Positions 52,843 to 60,800 of a stretch of DNA of 64,000 nt are shown piece after piece. A program made the position numbers and the translations under genes. The notes under the pieces were generated by a model that saw nothing but the letters and a program-made list of their open reading frames with translations, was not told the origin of the DNA and searched no databases. Position 1 is the first letter of the stretch. Each line of letters opens with the position of its first letter. This DNA comes from Betaproteobacteria bacterium (GTDB lineage Bacteria > Acidobacteriota > Terriglobia > Acidiferrales > UBA7541), in the NCBI GenBank assembly GCA_903970165.1, contig CAJCHZ010000047.1, forward strand, positions 1 through 64,000. Reading direction: 5' to 3'.

Positions 52843-53715
52843 ATGTCTCCCCATCTAATCAATCGTGTCACGATCCTCGGCACCGGCCTCATCGGCGGCT
52901 CCTTCGCCTTGGCCCTCCGCAAATACGCACCCGATATCCACATCACCGGTTGGGACCGTCCCGAAGTCGTCCGCGAAGCACAAGCCCGCAACGTGATCGC
53001 CGCCGCCGTCACCGGCGACCTGGCACCCGCGCTGGAAAACGCTGATCTCGTCTACATCGCCCTTCCCATCGGCGCCACGCTCGATCTCCTCCCTGAAGTT
53101 GCGCGCCTCGCCGCGCCCAACGCTCTTGTCACCGACGCCTGCAGCACCAAACTCCGCATCATCGAATCTGCGATCGACCATTTCGCCGACGACGCAACCC
53201 AACTCTTCCTCGGCGGACATCCGATGGCAGGCAGGGAACTTTCTGGAGTCGCCCACGCCGACGCCGATCTCTTTCGCAACAACAGCTACGCCCTGATCGG
53301 CGCGTCTTCCGAGCGACAGGACGCGCGTGTCTCCGCGTTTGTAAAAATCCTGGAAAAAATCGGCGCGCGCCCGCTCTGGTTTGGCGCGCAGCAACACGAC
53401 TACGCCGTCGGCCTAGCCTCTCATCTCCCTCAGCTCGCCGCCGTAGCCCTCGGCTCCTTCCTCTACGATCATCTCGACGAAAACGGCCTGCCCATTACCC
53501 TTGCGGGCCCAGGCCTGCGCGACTCTCTCCGCCTCGCCGGCAGCCCCTACTCCACCTGGCGCGACATTGTCCTCACCAACAAAGAAGTTCTCTCTGCCTC
53601 CCTCGACCTATTTGCCCGCCGCCTCGACGACCTCCGCGAAAAACTAGCCTCCCGCGACCTAGAAGCCGATTTCGACGCCGCCAACGAACTCTACAAACTC
53701 CTCCGTTCGATGTGA
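52843..53715 (+). CDS. tyrA: Prephenate/arogenate dehydrogenase
   Basis: A 290-residue enzyme making 4-hydroxyphenylpyruvate (or tyrosine from arogenate). The NAD-binding text is ILGTGLIGGSFALALRKY at residues 10-27. LVTDACSTKLRI and LGGHPMAGRELSG (with the catalytic His) mark the family, and LASHLPQLAAVALGSFL gives the second His region. No ACT domain is present. It closes the aromatic cluster begun by trpC and starts 30 bases after the membrane protein gene. C-terminal helices resemble usual TyrA length. Confidence 0.93.
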   Translation: MSPHLINRVTILGTGLIGGSFALALRKYAPDIHITGWDRPEVVREAQARNVIAAAVTGDLAPALENADLVYIALPIGATLDLLPEVARLAAPNALVTDACSTKLRIIESAIDHFADDATQLFLGGHPMAGRELSGVAHADADLFRNNSYALIGASSERQDARVSAFVKILEKIGARPLWFGAQQHDYAVGLASHLPQLAAVALGSFLYDHLDENGLPITLAGPGLRDSLRLAGSPYSTWRDIVLTNKEVLSASLDLFARRLDDLREKLASRDLEADFDAANELYKLLRSM

Positions 53716-53772
53716 TGGCCCGCTTCCTCACCCGTCGCGCGGCCCGTGGCGCTGAACATCAAAACATCGGAT

Positions 53773-54033
53773 ATGAGTGTTCAGGTGCCAGTTATGCTTG
53801 ATAAACGCAAAATCGACTGGGCCAAGTGCCCCACTGTTCAGTTCAATCCGCAGATCCATCATGGGCGTCCTGTTCTTGCCGGAACGCGCATGCCGGTGGA
53901 TGACTTGGTGAGCAACTATGATGCTGGCGTTTAGCCCCCGGAAATAGCCCAGCTTTTCGAGTTGCCGTTGCAACAGGTGCTGCAAGTCCTTGCTTTCGCA
54001 GCAAAAGCACGAGATGCAAGTCCTGTTCGATAA
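53773..54033 (+). pseudogene. DUF433 antitoxin-like gene interrupted by an in-frame amber codon
   Basis: The frame from ATG 53773 (or 53794, MLDKRKIDW) reads NPQIHHGRPVLAGTRMPVDDLVSNYDAGV, then TAG at 53932-53934, then PPEIAQLFELPLQQVLQVLAFAAKA in the same frame to TAA 54031-54033. Together these make a normal DUF433 domain, in which helix text like SPEEIA-x-F-x-LP follows the DAGV segment. So a sense codon has become TAG. DUF433 proteins are antitoxins paired with DUF5615/PIN-like toxins, and the toxin gene overlaps the end of this gene. The truncated product would keep the N-terminal part but lose the helix-turn-helix-like end. Confidence 0.75.
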
Positions 54034-54349
54034 AAATGTTCCTGTTCCTCTGCGGCATTCTCTTACACATCGTCGGGTGCGAACGGCAGCAGAGCAGGAA
54101 TGGGGAACACTTTCAAACGGCCAACCCATCGCCGAAGCAGAAAAAGAAGGATTTGATCTGTTGCTGAGATGCGATCAAAACGTCACTGATCAGCAAAATC
54201 TTTCCAGGCGTCAACTTTCCATGGTGGTTTTGGGCTCTAACATCTGGCCTTCTGTCCAATCTAAACCGATGGAGATCGTCGCGGCTGTTGATAGAGCCAG
54301 GCCCGGTTCTTTCGAATTCCTCGAGATACCCCCTCCGAGACGCCGCTAA
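54014..54349 (+). CDS. DUF5615 PIN-like toxin candidate
   Basis: A 111-residue protein starting MQVLFDKNVPVPLRHSLTHRRV, with the acidic residue in LFDKN that DUF5615 PIN-like proteins use in the metal site; FDLLLRCDQNVTDQQNLSRRQLSMVVLGSN holds the second acidic position and the strand-loop characteristic of the family. It is expected to be an RNase. Its ATG at 54014 overlaps the end of the upstream DUF433 gene, the usual toxin-antitoxin order. The toxin frame is intact although the antitoxin is interrupted. The C-terminus (FLEIPPPRRR) appears complete. Confidence 0.78.
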   Translation: MQVLFDKNVPVPLRHSLTHRRVRTAAEQEWGTLSNGQPIAEAEKEGFDLLLRCDQNVTDQQNLSRRQLSMVVLGSNIWPSVQSKPMEIVAAVDRARPGSFEFLEIPPPRRR

Positions 54350-54515
54350 CGAGTTCTAAAAACTCTTCTGTTCGATTTAGAGGCGAACTCGCGACGCCCT
54401 TCCTGTTTGTTCGCATCCTCGCTCCCCTTTACGAAATCCCCTAGCTCGAAATACCAGACTAACCGTATGGCCGCCAGTCTTCTCTCCTGCCACGATCGCT
54501 GATGGAGGATCTCAC

Positions 54516-54776
54516 ATGCGCAAGTACATCACTTCGCTTTGCCTTTCTGCCGCTCTTCTAGCGCCAGTTGCCATTGTGGCTGCAGCGCCAACTTCGCCGC
54601 AGGACCATCGCTACTACGACAAGGAACACAAGGACTATCACAATTGGGACGATAAGGAGCAGTCCGCTTGGGGTCGTTTCCTCGCGGAGAAACACCGTAA
54701 GGATCACGAGTTCGAGAGAGCTAACGAGAAGGAACAGCAGGAATACTGGGCTTGGCGTCACAGCCATCCTGATTGA
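54516..54776 (+). CDS. Small exported charged protein (86 residues)
   Basis: GGAGG stands eight bases before ATG 54516. Residues 1-24 form a signal peptide (MRKYITSLCLSAALLAPVAIV), and the mature protein is strongly charged and rich in His, Asp, Glu, Lys and Trp (DHRYYDKEHKDYHNWDDKEQ, RKDHEFERANEKEQQEYWAWRHSHP). This resembles small periplasmic proteins of acidobacteria for which no function is known. An exact 19-base inverted repeat follows the stop and probably ends transcription. Confidence 0.7.
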   Translation: MRKYITSLCLSAALLAPVAIVAAAPTSPQDHRYYDKEHKDYHNWDDKEQSAWGRFLAEKHRKDHEFERANEKEQQEYWAWRHSHPD

Positions 54777-54824
54777 TAAGTTCTAACTCCAGGCGTAAAA
54801 CCCTTCAAATCAATGGACCATCTG

Positions 54825-54869
54825 GGTTTCGAAGCCTTGGCTGCTTGCCTCAGCCAAGGCTTCGAAACC
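54825..54869. repeat. Perfect 19-base inverted repeat between convergent genes
   Basis: GGTTTCGAAGCCTTGGCTG at 54825-54843 and its exact complement at 54851-54869, loop of 7 bases. It lies between the end of the small exported protein gene and the end of the outer-membrane barrel gene. No T-run follows on either side, so it may be a factor-dependent bidirectional terminator or a mobile REP-like element. Confidence 0.6.
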
Positions 54870-54903
54870 GTCGAGAAACTCCATCAAATCTCCCGCCAAA
54901 TTC

Positions 54904-56502
54904 CTACCAAGCTCCTTCTTTCTTCCCCAGCCACCAGACCACCCCAACCGAAGCCGTCTGCTGCTCCTTGCTCAACACCCCATTCGAACTCGTAAAAAAC
55001 GACGGCCGGTTCGAAAAATCCCGCCGCCATTCGTACCGCATCAAAAACCCATCATAAAGTTTGTAATCAAACGTCGCGGTAGTCTCCTTCAACGCCTGCG
55101 TAATCCCGCTGAAAAGCCCTCCGCGATCCGAGAGATATTCCGTTCGCCCACCCACAGAGAACCTCCGCGAGAGCTGGTACTTCACGTAAGCCGCTCCACC
55201 AATCACATGAGAGGGAGCCGACGACTCTCCCAGCGCCGTATTCGTATTCTGCCATTCGCGCTCGATCACGTAATCGCCTTCCAGTGCAAACGTCAGCTTC
55301 GGCGCTGCCTGCCAGCTTACGTACGAATCAAAAATGTGCAGCTTGCCGTTCGGCGCGGGTGTAATCGCCTGAAACGTCAATCCAGGCTGCACCGGAATCG
55401 GCCCGCTTGACGCCACGTCGATCCTGTCAGGGTGTTCCTGCCCAATGTAGTAGTTCACGTTCCACGTAATATTTTTATTCGGCGTCAGCGTAAATCCGAA
55501 CAACTCGTCCTTATATCCATTCGTCGCTTCCACCTGATTCGTGCCGTTCACCACCCAGTAGTTCAATGTCAGCTTGTCATTGACCTTGTAGGCTGCGCGC
55601 ACACCCATGTGATAAAACGGCAGAAAATCAAACCAGTACGCCCGCGAGTAGTTGATCTGGTCTTTCGTATAATTTCCCTCGATCCCGATCGAACTTCCAA
55701 ATTTCCCGATATCGATCGTCAAGCCGTTCCCTATCGGCGCCACATACGTCCCATAAGCCTGAAAAATATTCCGGTAAATATCCGGTCGCGGCTCGTTCGT
55801 GGGATTTCCCTGCAAAGTGTCCGTCGCCTGCCCGAATTGCAAATCCAGGCGCATTCCAAACGGGCTTCCGTCCGCGACATCGGGCGCCCGCTCAAAAACC
55901 ACGTCCGCTTGATTGAGGCTGATGTTGTTGCTCAAAACGTCGTAAGCGCGCAGCGCGTTTACTCGCCCGACCGGATTGTTGAAGTTGTATTCGTAATATT
56001 CGTCGAAAAGGAAATTCAGCGTAGCTCCGTGCAGAAATCCGGAGATCCCTTGCTCTTCCGCGGTTGCGGGTGTTTTGGCCGCGTCAGGCGAGACGTTCTG
56101 CACAGGCGCGGGGGATGCCGAACCGGTCGCAATCTCTGCCGGCGCACTTGTAGCACTCGCAGGCGACACCGTTGCCGCAGCCGCCCCAGCCGTGCGTGCG
56201 TTGCCAGCAACGAGATTCTTTCTCCCAATATTCACAGCCGAAGCAGCCTTCTCTTCCTTCAGCTGGCTTTCCAAGTCCGCCACGCGCGTCAACAAACTCT
56301 CCACCACCGCCCGTAATTCCTTCACTTCTGCAGCCGACGCCGGCGCCTGAGTATTCTCCTGTGCCCAACTCGGAACACAGCACGCCATTAGCGCGAGAAG
56401 ACTCCCCATCGAATAACTCACCCAAACGCTACGGTTCACATTTTTTGTGGTTGAATCACTGCGAACTTTTTTCAGAGGACGAAGCAAAACAAGGCTGATC
56501 AT
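54904..56502 (-). CDS. Outer-membrane beta-barrel protein (BBP2 / porin-like)
   Basis: A 532-residue protein. After a basic N-terminal part and signal segment (SYSMGSLLALMACCVPSWAQ) comes a short coiled coil (VKELRAVVESLLTRVADLESQLKEEK), an Ala/Ser/Pro-rich linker, and from about residue 165 a series of amphipathic strands (LNFLFDEYYEYNFNNP, MRLDLQFGQATDTL, IDIGKFGSSIG, YYIGQEHPDR, YLSDRGGLF, YKLYDGFLMRYEWRRDFS) ending with aromatic residue VVWWLGKKEGAW. This order, FGSSIGIEGN included, is that of BBP2-type barrels of unknown transport role. ATG 56502 is preceded by AAGAG; a later ATG before the signal segment is possible. A small membrane protein gene is divergent. Confidence 0.82.
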   Translation of the reverse strand: MISLVLLRPLKKVRSDSTTKNVNRSVWVSYSMGSLLALMACCVPSWAQENTQAPASAAEVKELRAVVESLLTRVADLESQLKEEKAASAVNIGRKNLVAGNARTAGAAAATVSPASATSAPAEIATGSASPAPVQNVSPDAAKTPATAEEQGISGFLHGATLNFLFDEYYEYNFNNPVGRVNALRAYDVLSNNISLNQADVVFERAPDVADGSPFGMRLDLQFGQATDTLQGNPTNEPRPDIYRNIFQAYGTYVAPIGNGLTIDIGKFGSSIGIEGNYTKDQINYSRAYWFDFLPFYHMGVRAAYKVNDKLTLNYWVVNGTNQVEATNGYKDELFGFTLTPNKNITWNVNYYIGQEHPDRIDVASSGPIPVQPGLTFQAITPAPNGKLHIFDSYVSWQAAPKLTFALEGDYVIEREWQNTNTALGESSAPSHVIGGAAYVKYQLSRRFSVGGRTEYLSDRGGLFSGITQALKETTATFDYKLYDGFLMRYEWRRDFSNRPSFFTSSNGVLSKEQQTASVGVVWWLGKKEGAW

Positions 56503-56646
56503 GGAAACTCTTTCCCGGTTGGCGCCTGGCCGGCACCAACCGTGCAACAGCCTCCGAGTTTACCCCGCTTCGTAACTTATGCCCTCGCGCCCGCGTAATA
56601 ATTCGCAAGTGGCACGCCGACATGCCCGTGCCGCTCCGGAGCGCCC

Positions 56647-57108
56647 TTGTCTCGACCTCAAACCGCCAGCACAGCTGCTCTCTCAAATTCCGAAGCAGGT
56701 CGGTCCGCCGCCGTATTCCCTTGGTGGCTCCAGGCCATCGTTCTCCTTGGCGCACTCCTCCTGGCGGCAGGTGCGCTCATCGCCTTACTGAATCCTGCGA
56801 TGCTCGTCTCTCCCCATGACGGAATCAACACTGCCGTTCACATTTACGCGGGCTATCTTTTCTCGCGCAACATTGCTCTGGCTATCTTGTTGGCGGCCTC
56901 ACTACTCTTCCGCTCGAAATCCACTCTAAATACACTAATTTTGCTGACCGCTTTCATTCAACTCCTGGATGCGGTGGTGGATTGTTTGGAAGGCCGGTGG
57001 ACCATTGTCCCCGGCGTAATCGTGTTTGGCCTTCTGTTTCTCGTAGCCGCGGCTCGCCTCTCAGGTCACCCCTCCTGGCGCAAACAAGCCTGGAGCGGTT
57101 CTAGATAG
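56647..57108 (+). CDS. Four-helix membrane protein, function unknown
   Basis: A 153-residue hydrophobic protein with helices at about 26-48 (WWLQAIVLLGALLLAAGALIALLNP), 65-85 (AGYLFSRNIALAILLAASLLF), 93-110 (LNTLILLTAFIQLLDAVVDC) and 118-138. The topology is like small DoxX/DUF4267-type membrane proteins. The start at TTG 56647 has no good ribosome-binding site and a start further inside is possible. It runs divergently from the outer-membrane barrel gene and converges with the glycoside hydrolase gene. Confidence 0.6.
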   Translation: MSRPQTASTAALSNSEAGRSAAVFPWWLQAIVLLGALLLAAGALIALLNPAMLVSPHDGINTAVHIYAGYLFSRNIALAILLAASLLFRSKSTLNTLILLTAFIQLLDAVVDCLEGRWTIVPGVIVFGLLFLVAAARLSGHPSWRKQAWSGSR

Positions 57109-57180
57109 CCCGCACATCCCGCCTCGTTCGGGCACACCACTGCACCGCACACTCACACTCTCAAATTTCAATTTCGCTAT

Positions 57181-59463
57181 CTAAAAATTTGCCTTCACGC
57201 TCAACGGTAAATCCGCCGAAGATCCTCCAACCATAAACGTATAGCTCCCCGGCGCCAATTTCCACCCATCCGCCGCCTCGTCAAAAATCGACAAGTATTT
57301 TGGAATCAGCGTCACGCTAACTTCCTTGCTCTCGCCCGCCTTCAGCCACACTTTGCTCCAACCCACCAGCCGCTTCGGTGGCTCTCCCAATCCCTCGGGA
57401 AGTGACGCATACACTTCCGCAATTTCCGCTCCGTCGCGCTTCCCTGTATTTTTCACCGTAAAGGTCACCGACCGCTCTTTTCCAGTGATCACCCTCAAAC
57501 TGGAATAGCTGAACGAGGTATAGGACAGCCCATACCCAAACGGAAACAGAACAGCCTTCTTCTCCGCGTCATACCACTTGTAGCCTACCTTCAACCCTTC
57601 GTCGTACTTCACGCTGAACGTAGGCTTGGCTTCTCCCGTTTTCATCACTGCCTCTTCGCCGGTCTGTCCCGGCCCCGGCTTCACCAATTGCGGATGCGGC
57701 AAGTCCGCATCGCTCTTCGGAAACGTCATCGGCAGCTTTCCGCTCGGATTCACGTCGCCCGCCAAAATGTCCGTGACGGCGACCGCACCCTTGCTGCCTG
57801 CGTACCACGCCTCCAGCACCGCTCCCACTCGATCGAGCCACGGCATCGTCACCGCCGTCCCCGTTTCCAGCACCACCACCGTCTTCGGATTCGCCGCCGC
57901 CACCGCCGCGATGATGTCGTCCTGCTTCACAGGCAACGACAGATTCTCCAAATCCATTCCCTCGCTTTCCCACTGATACGCAAACACAATCGCTACGTCC
58001 GATCTCTTGGCCAGCGCCGCCGCTGATTCAAGATTCGCGCCCGAATCAAACTCCACCTTCGCCCCTGGGAACTTGTTCTCCAGTACGCTTATCGGCGATG
58101 GTGGAAACCACACCTGCGCCATCCATCCTGCCGACGCTCTCCCCGGTGCATCGACTTGCGCCGACCCACTCCCCGACATCATTCCTTCATTTGCGTGCGG
58201 CCCAATCACCGCAATAGACTTCACCGCACCGCTGCGCAAAGGCAGCAGCCCATTCGTATTCTTGAGCAGCACCGCGCTGCCTTCTTCCACTTTTCGCGCG
58301 GCCGCAAGATTCCCCTCCACGTCTGGCACGCCCTTCTGAATCGGATGATCCACAACGCCGCAGGCAAACTCCGACCGCAGCACGCGCCGCACATGCTCAT
58401 CTAGCTCTGCCTGCGAAACTTTCCCCGCCGCCACCGCTTCCTTCAGCTTCGCTCCAAAAAATTCGTCCAGCGGCTCCTCATTGTCCAAACCTGCCGCCGA
58501 CGCCTTGATCGTGCTGTGCGTTCCTCCCCAGTCCGAAACCACGAATCCTTTGAATCCCCACTGCTTCTTCAGAACATCCGTCAACAAATATTTATTCTCG
58601 CAGGCAAAATCCCCATTCACGGCGTTGTACGAGCACATCACCGCCCCTGGCTGCGCGATTTCCACCCCAATCTCAAACGCCAGCAAATCGCTTTCCCGCA
58701 TCGCCCTCTTCCCGATGATCGAGTCCACTTCATTCCGCCCACTCTCCTGATCGTTCACCGCGTAGTGCTTGATGTCTCCAATCACGTTCTGTGCCTGCTC
58801 GCACTTCATCAAATTGCCCACCAGCGTTCCCGCCAGCACCGGATCCTCGCCCAGATACTCAAATGTTCTGCCGTTGCGTGGCTCCCGCGTAACATTCACG
58901 CCGCCGCCCAGCGTCATGTTGTATCCCTGTGCGCGCAGCTCCTTCCCTATCACCGTTCCAAACGCACACGCCGCTTCCGGATCCCAACTCGCCGCCGCCC
59001 CCAGGTTCGATGGCATCGCCGTCGAGTACCGCCCATTCTCCGCGCTGCTCCGCACTCCATACGCCGCGTCGCTCATCTGAATAAACGGAATCCCCAACCG
59101 CGGTACCCCCAGCACAAATCCTGCCCCGCCATTTCCCAATTCCGGCTCTGGATGCGATACCTCACGCGGCCACCCCGGCATCCCCATCCCGTGCAGCAAA
59201 TCAATCTTCTCGTCGAGCGTCATCTCCTTCAGCACCATCTCTGCCCGCTCGTCCGGCGAAAGCGACGCATTCATCCACGGATGGTTCCGATCTTCCTTCA
59301 CCGGCTCCCCGTGCATCCGATGCTGCGCAAAAACAACCGCGCCAAATCCCATGCTGACAATCGCCGCAGGCCCCAGGTACAGCATCACCGCAGCCAGCAA
59401 GCCAGACACCCCGGCCCGCGCAGCAAAGCCCCGCCGCCCATTCCGCTTCCCGTCAATTTTCAT
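57181..59463 (-). CDS. Glycoside hydrolase family 3 (beta-glucosidase type), exported
   Basis: A 760-residue enzyme. A signal peptide (basic GKRNGRRGFAARAG followed by a hydrophobic stretch) directs export. The N-terminal barrel has LLHGMGMPGWPREV, GRTFEYLGEDPVLAG (the family GRxxExxxEDP motif) and VMCSYNAVNGDFACEN; the nucleophile is Asp311 in VVSDWGGTHS. The second domain has SIAVIGPHANEGMMSGSGSAQVDAPGR and the C-terminal fibronectin-like domain ends with KNTGKRDGAEIAEVYASLPEG. It would release glucose or related sugars from beta-linked oligosaccharides. ATG 59463 is chosen, with GAGGAAAGG upstream; the frame is open to 59556. Upstream lies an inverted repeat that may bind a regulator. Confidence 0.93.
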   Translation of the reverse strand: MKIDGKRNGRRGFAARAGVSGLLAAVMLYLGPAAIVSMGFGAVVFAQHRMHGEPVKEDRNHPWMNASLSPDERAEMVLKEMTLDEKIDLLHGMGMPGWPREVSHPEPELGNGGAGFVLGVPRLGIPFIQMSDAAYGVRSSAENGRYSTAMPSNLGAAASWDPEAACAFGTVIGKELRAQGYNMTLGGGVNVTREPRNGRTFEYLGEDPVLAGTLVGNLMKCEQAQNVIGDIKHYAVNDQESGRNEVDSIIGKRAMRESDLLAFEIGVEIAQPGAVMCSYNAVNGDFACENKYLLTDVLKKQWGFKGFVVSDWGGTHSTIKASAAGLDNEEPLDEFFGAKLKEAVAAGKVSQAELDEHVRRVLRSEFACGVVDHPIQKGVPDVEGNLAAARKVEEGSAVLLKNTNGLLPLRSGAVKSIAVIGPHANEGMMSGSGSAQVDAPGRASAGWMAQVWFPPSPISVLENKFPGAKVEFDSGANLESAAALAKRSDVAIVFAYQWESEGMDLENLSLPVKQDDIIAAVAAANPKTVVVLETGTAVTMPWLDRVGAVLEAWYAGSKGAVAVTDILAGDVNPSGKLPMTFPKSDADLPHPQLVKPGPGQTGEEAVMKTGEAKPTFSVKYDEGLKVGYKWYDAEKKAVLFPFGYGLSYTSFSYSSLRVITGKERSVTFTVKNTGKRDGAEIAEVYASLPEGLGEPPKRLVGWSKVWLKAGESKEVSVTLIPKYLSIFDEAADGWKLAPGSYTFMVGGSSADLPLSVKANF

Positions 59464-59505
59464 TGTGACCTTTCCTCGACAAGTTGAACTCACGCCCGAA
59501 CACTC

Positions 59506-59544
59506 TGTTCGACCCAACACCGCGAACGAATTCCCGGTCGAACA
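59506..59544 (-). promoter_or_regulatory. Inverted repeat upstream of the GH3 gene, candidate operator
   Basis: TGTTCGACC at 59506-59514 and GGTCGAACA at 59536-59544 are exact complements 21 bases apart, 43 to 81 bases before the GH3 start. Spacing of two 9-base arms on nearby helical turns fits a repressor or activator binding site; a leader hairpin is the alternative. CGAACA occurs again at 59497-59502. Confidence 0.4.
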
Positions 59545-59573
59545 CCCCGAATGCATCCAACAAATGTCTCTAT

Positions 59574-59585
59574 AATATCGATATT
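59574..59585. promoter_or_regulatory. AATATCGATATT palindrome in the GH3 upstream region
   Basis: A perfect 12-base palindrome 111-122 bases upstream of the GH3 start in A+T-rich sequence. It may be part of an operator or UP-like region. The rest of the 591-base gap between GH3 and scoA holds the dispersed repeat and no gene I can support; a TTGACA at 59668-59673 lacks a good -10. Confidence 0.3.
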
Positions 59586-59778
59586 TTTCATTATTGCCAC
59601 ATCAAACCGAGCCGCGCCCGCTTTGCCGGCTTCTCTCGGCTCTCGGACCCCAATCGGCAGTTTCCACTTGACAAAACTATAAATATTGTCTTATGTATTT
59701 TAGGTAATCTTGTGGCTCGTCAGTGCAGCGCCAGCGTCCTTGCTGGCTTTTTTTGCTTTGGGAGGAACCCTGAGTCCG

Positions 59779-59864
59779 TTTAGAATGAACACTTCTAAAA
59801 CTGTATCAAAACAAAGGACTTTAACTATCTCTAGAATGAACACTTGTGAGAAACTCGGGAGGGT
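59779..59864 (+). repeat. Dispersed paired repeat, third copy
   Basis: TTTAGAATGAACACTT from 59779 and TCTAGAATGAACACTT from 59830, again exactly 51 bases apart, with CTGTATCAAAACAAAGGACTTT between and a GGGAGGGTG tail. Order, spacing and words match the copy near 18.2 kb. It is between the GH3 gene and scoA. Confidence 0.7.
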
Positions 59865-60000
59865 GCCCCGGTTATTGTTAACTAGAAGCAGCACCTCGCA
59901 CCCTGATGACAGCGCTTGCTTTTTCCACCGTAAACCACAAAACTAGCGCCTCATCCCGACTCGATGGATAAAAGCATCTCCGCCCCCGACACCAGCTTCC

Positions 60001-60020
60001 GTGGCACAGGCTTTAGCCTG
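60001..60020 (+). repeat. Short hairpin repeat GTGGCACAGRCTTTAGYCTG, copy 2
   Basis: GTGGCACAGGCTTTAGCCTG, which matches the minus strand at 20235-20254 except for an A-T pair replaced by G-C within the stem. Because the GTG of this repeat is an in-frame start for scoA, its presence argues that the true start is the later ATG. Confidence 0.5.
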
Positions 60021-60054
60021 CACGCCCATCCACAACGCAGGCGGGGCGTATTCC

Positions 60055-60750
60055 ATGGATAAACGCATCGCAACCGCCGACGCTGCCATCGCCAACCTGG
60101 CCGACGGCGCTACCATCCTGATGGGCGGCTTCGGTCTCTGCGGCATCCCAGAGAACCTGATCGCCGCAGTACGCCGCCGCGGTACCAAAGACCTCACCAT
60201 CGTCAGCAACAACGCCGGCTTGGACGATTTCGGCATCGGCATCCTCCTCCAGAGTCGCCAGGTCAAGAAAATGGTCTCCAGCTACGTTGGTGAAAATAAA
60301 CTCTTTGAACGGCTTGTCTTGAGCGGCGAACTGCAGGTCGAGCTGAACCCGCAGGGCACGCTAGCCGAACGCCTGAGAGCCGGTGGCGCAGGCGTCCCGG
60401 CGTTCTACACCCCAACAGGTGTCGGCACAATGGTCGCCGAAGGCAAGGAAACCCGCGATTTCGACGGCCGCCAATACGTCCTCGAACGCGCCCTCCGCGG
60501 CGATTTCGCCTTCCTTAAAGCCTGGAAAGGTGACCGCTGGGGCAACCTCATTTACCGAAAAACCGCACGCAACTTCAATCCCATGATGGCCACAGCCGCC
60601 GACTACGTAATCGCCGAAGTCGAAGAACTCCTCGACCTCGGCCAATTGCCACCCGATCAGGTTCACACGCCCGGCATCTTCGTCAACGCGATCTTGCAGG
60701 GTCCAAACTACGAAAAGCGCATCGAGCGCCGCACCATGCGCAAGACCTGA
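60055..60750 (+). CDS. scoA: 3-oxoacid CoA-transferase subunit A
   Basis: A 231-residue subunit of succinyl-CoA:3-ketoacid CoA-transferase or a close acetoacetate CoA-transferase. The early glycine-rich segment [19 protein letters not shown], then [10 protein letters not shown] and [49 protein letters not shown], is family text; the subunit lacks the catalytic glutamate, which is in ScoB. ATG 60055 is chosen because the longer GTG 60001 start lies in a repeat. ScoB is encoded 1.4 kb further on, with three unrelated reading frames or fragments in between. Confidence 0.9.
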   Translation: MDKRIATADAAIANLADGATILMGGFGLCGIPENLIAAVRRRGTKDLTIVSNNAGLDDFGIGILLQSRQVKKMVSSYVGENKLFERLVLSGELQVELNPQGTLAERLRAGGAGVPAFYTPTGVGTMVAEGKETRDFDGRQYVLERALRGDFAFLKAWKGDRWGNLIYRKTARNFNPMMATAADYVIAEVEELLDLGQLPPDQVHTPGIFVNAILQGPNYEKRIERRTMRKT

Positions 60751-60800
60751 CGAATATGTAGGGCGCGGCATAATGCGCCCCATTCAACTAGGAATGAACC

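Noticed and set aside
59668-59696. A TTGACA promoter in the GH3-scoA gap
   Set aside because: No acceptable -10 element lies 16-18 bases downstream.
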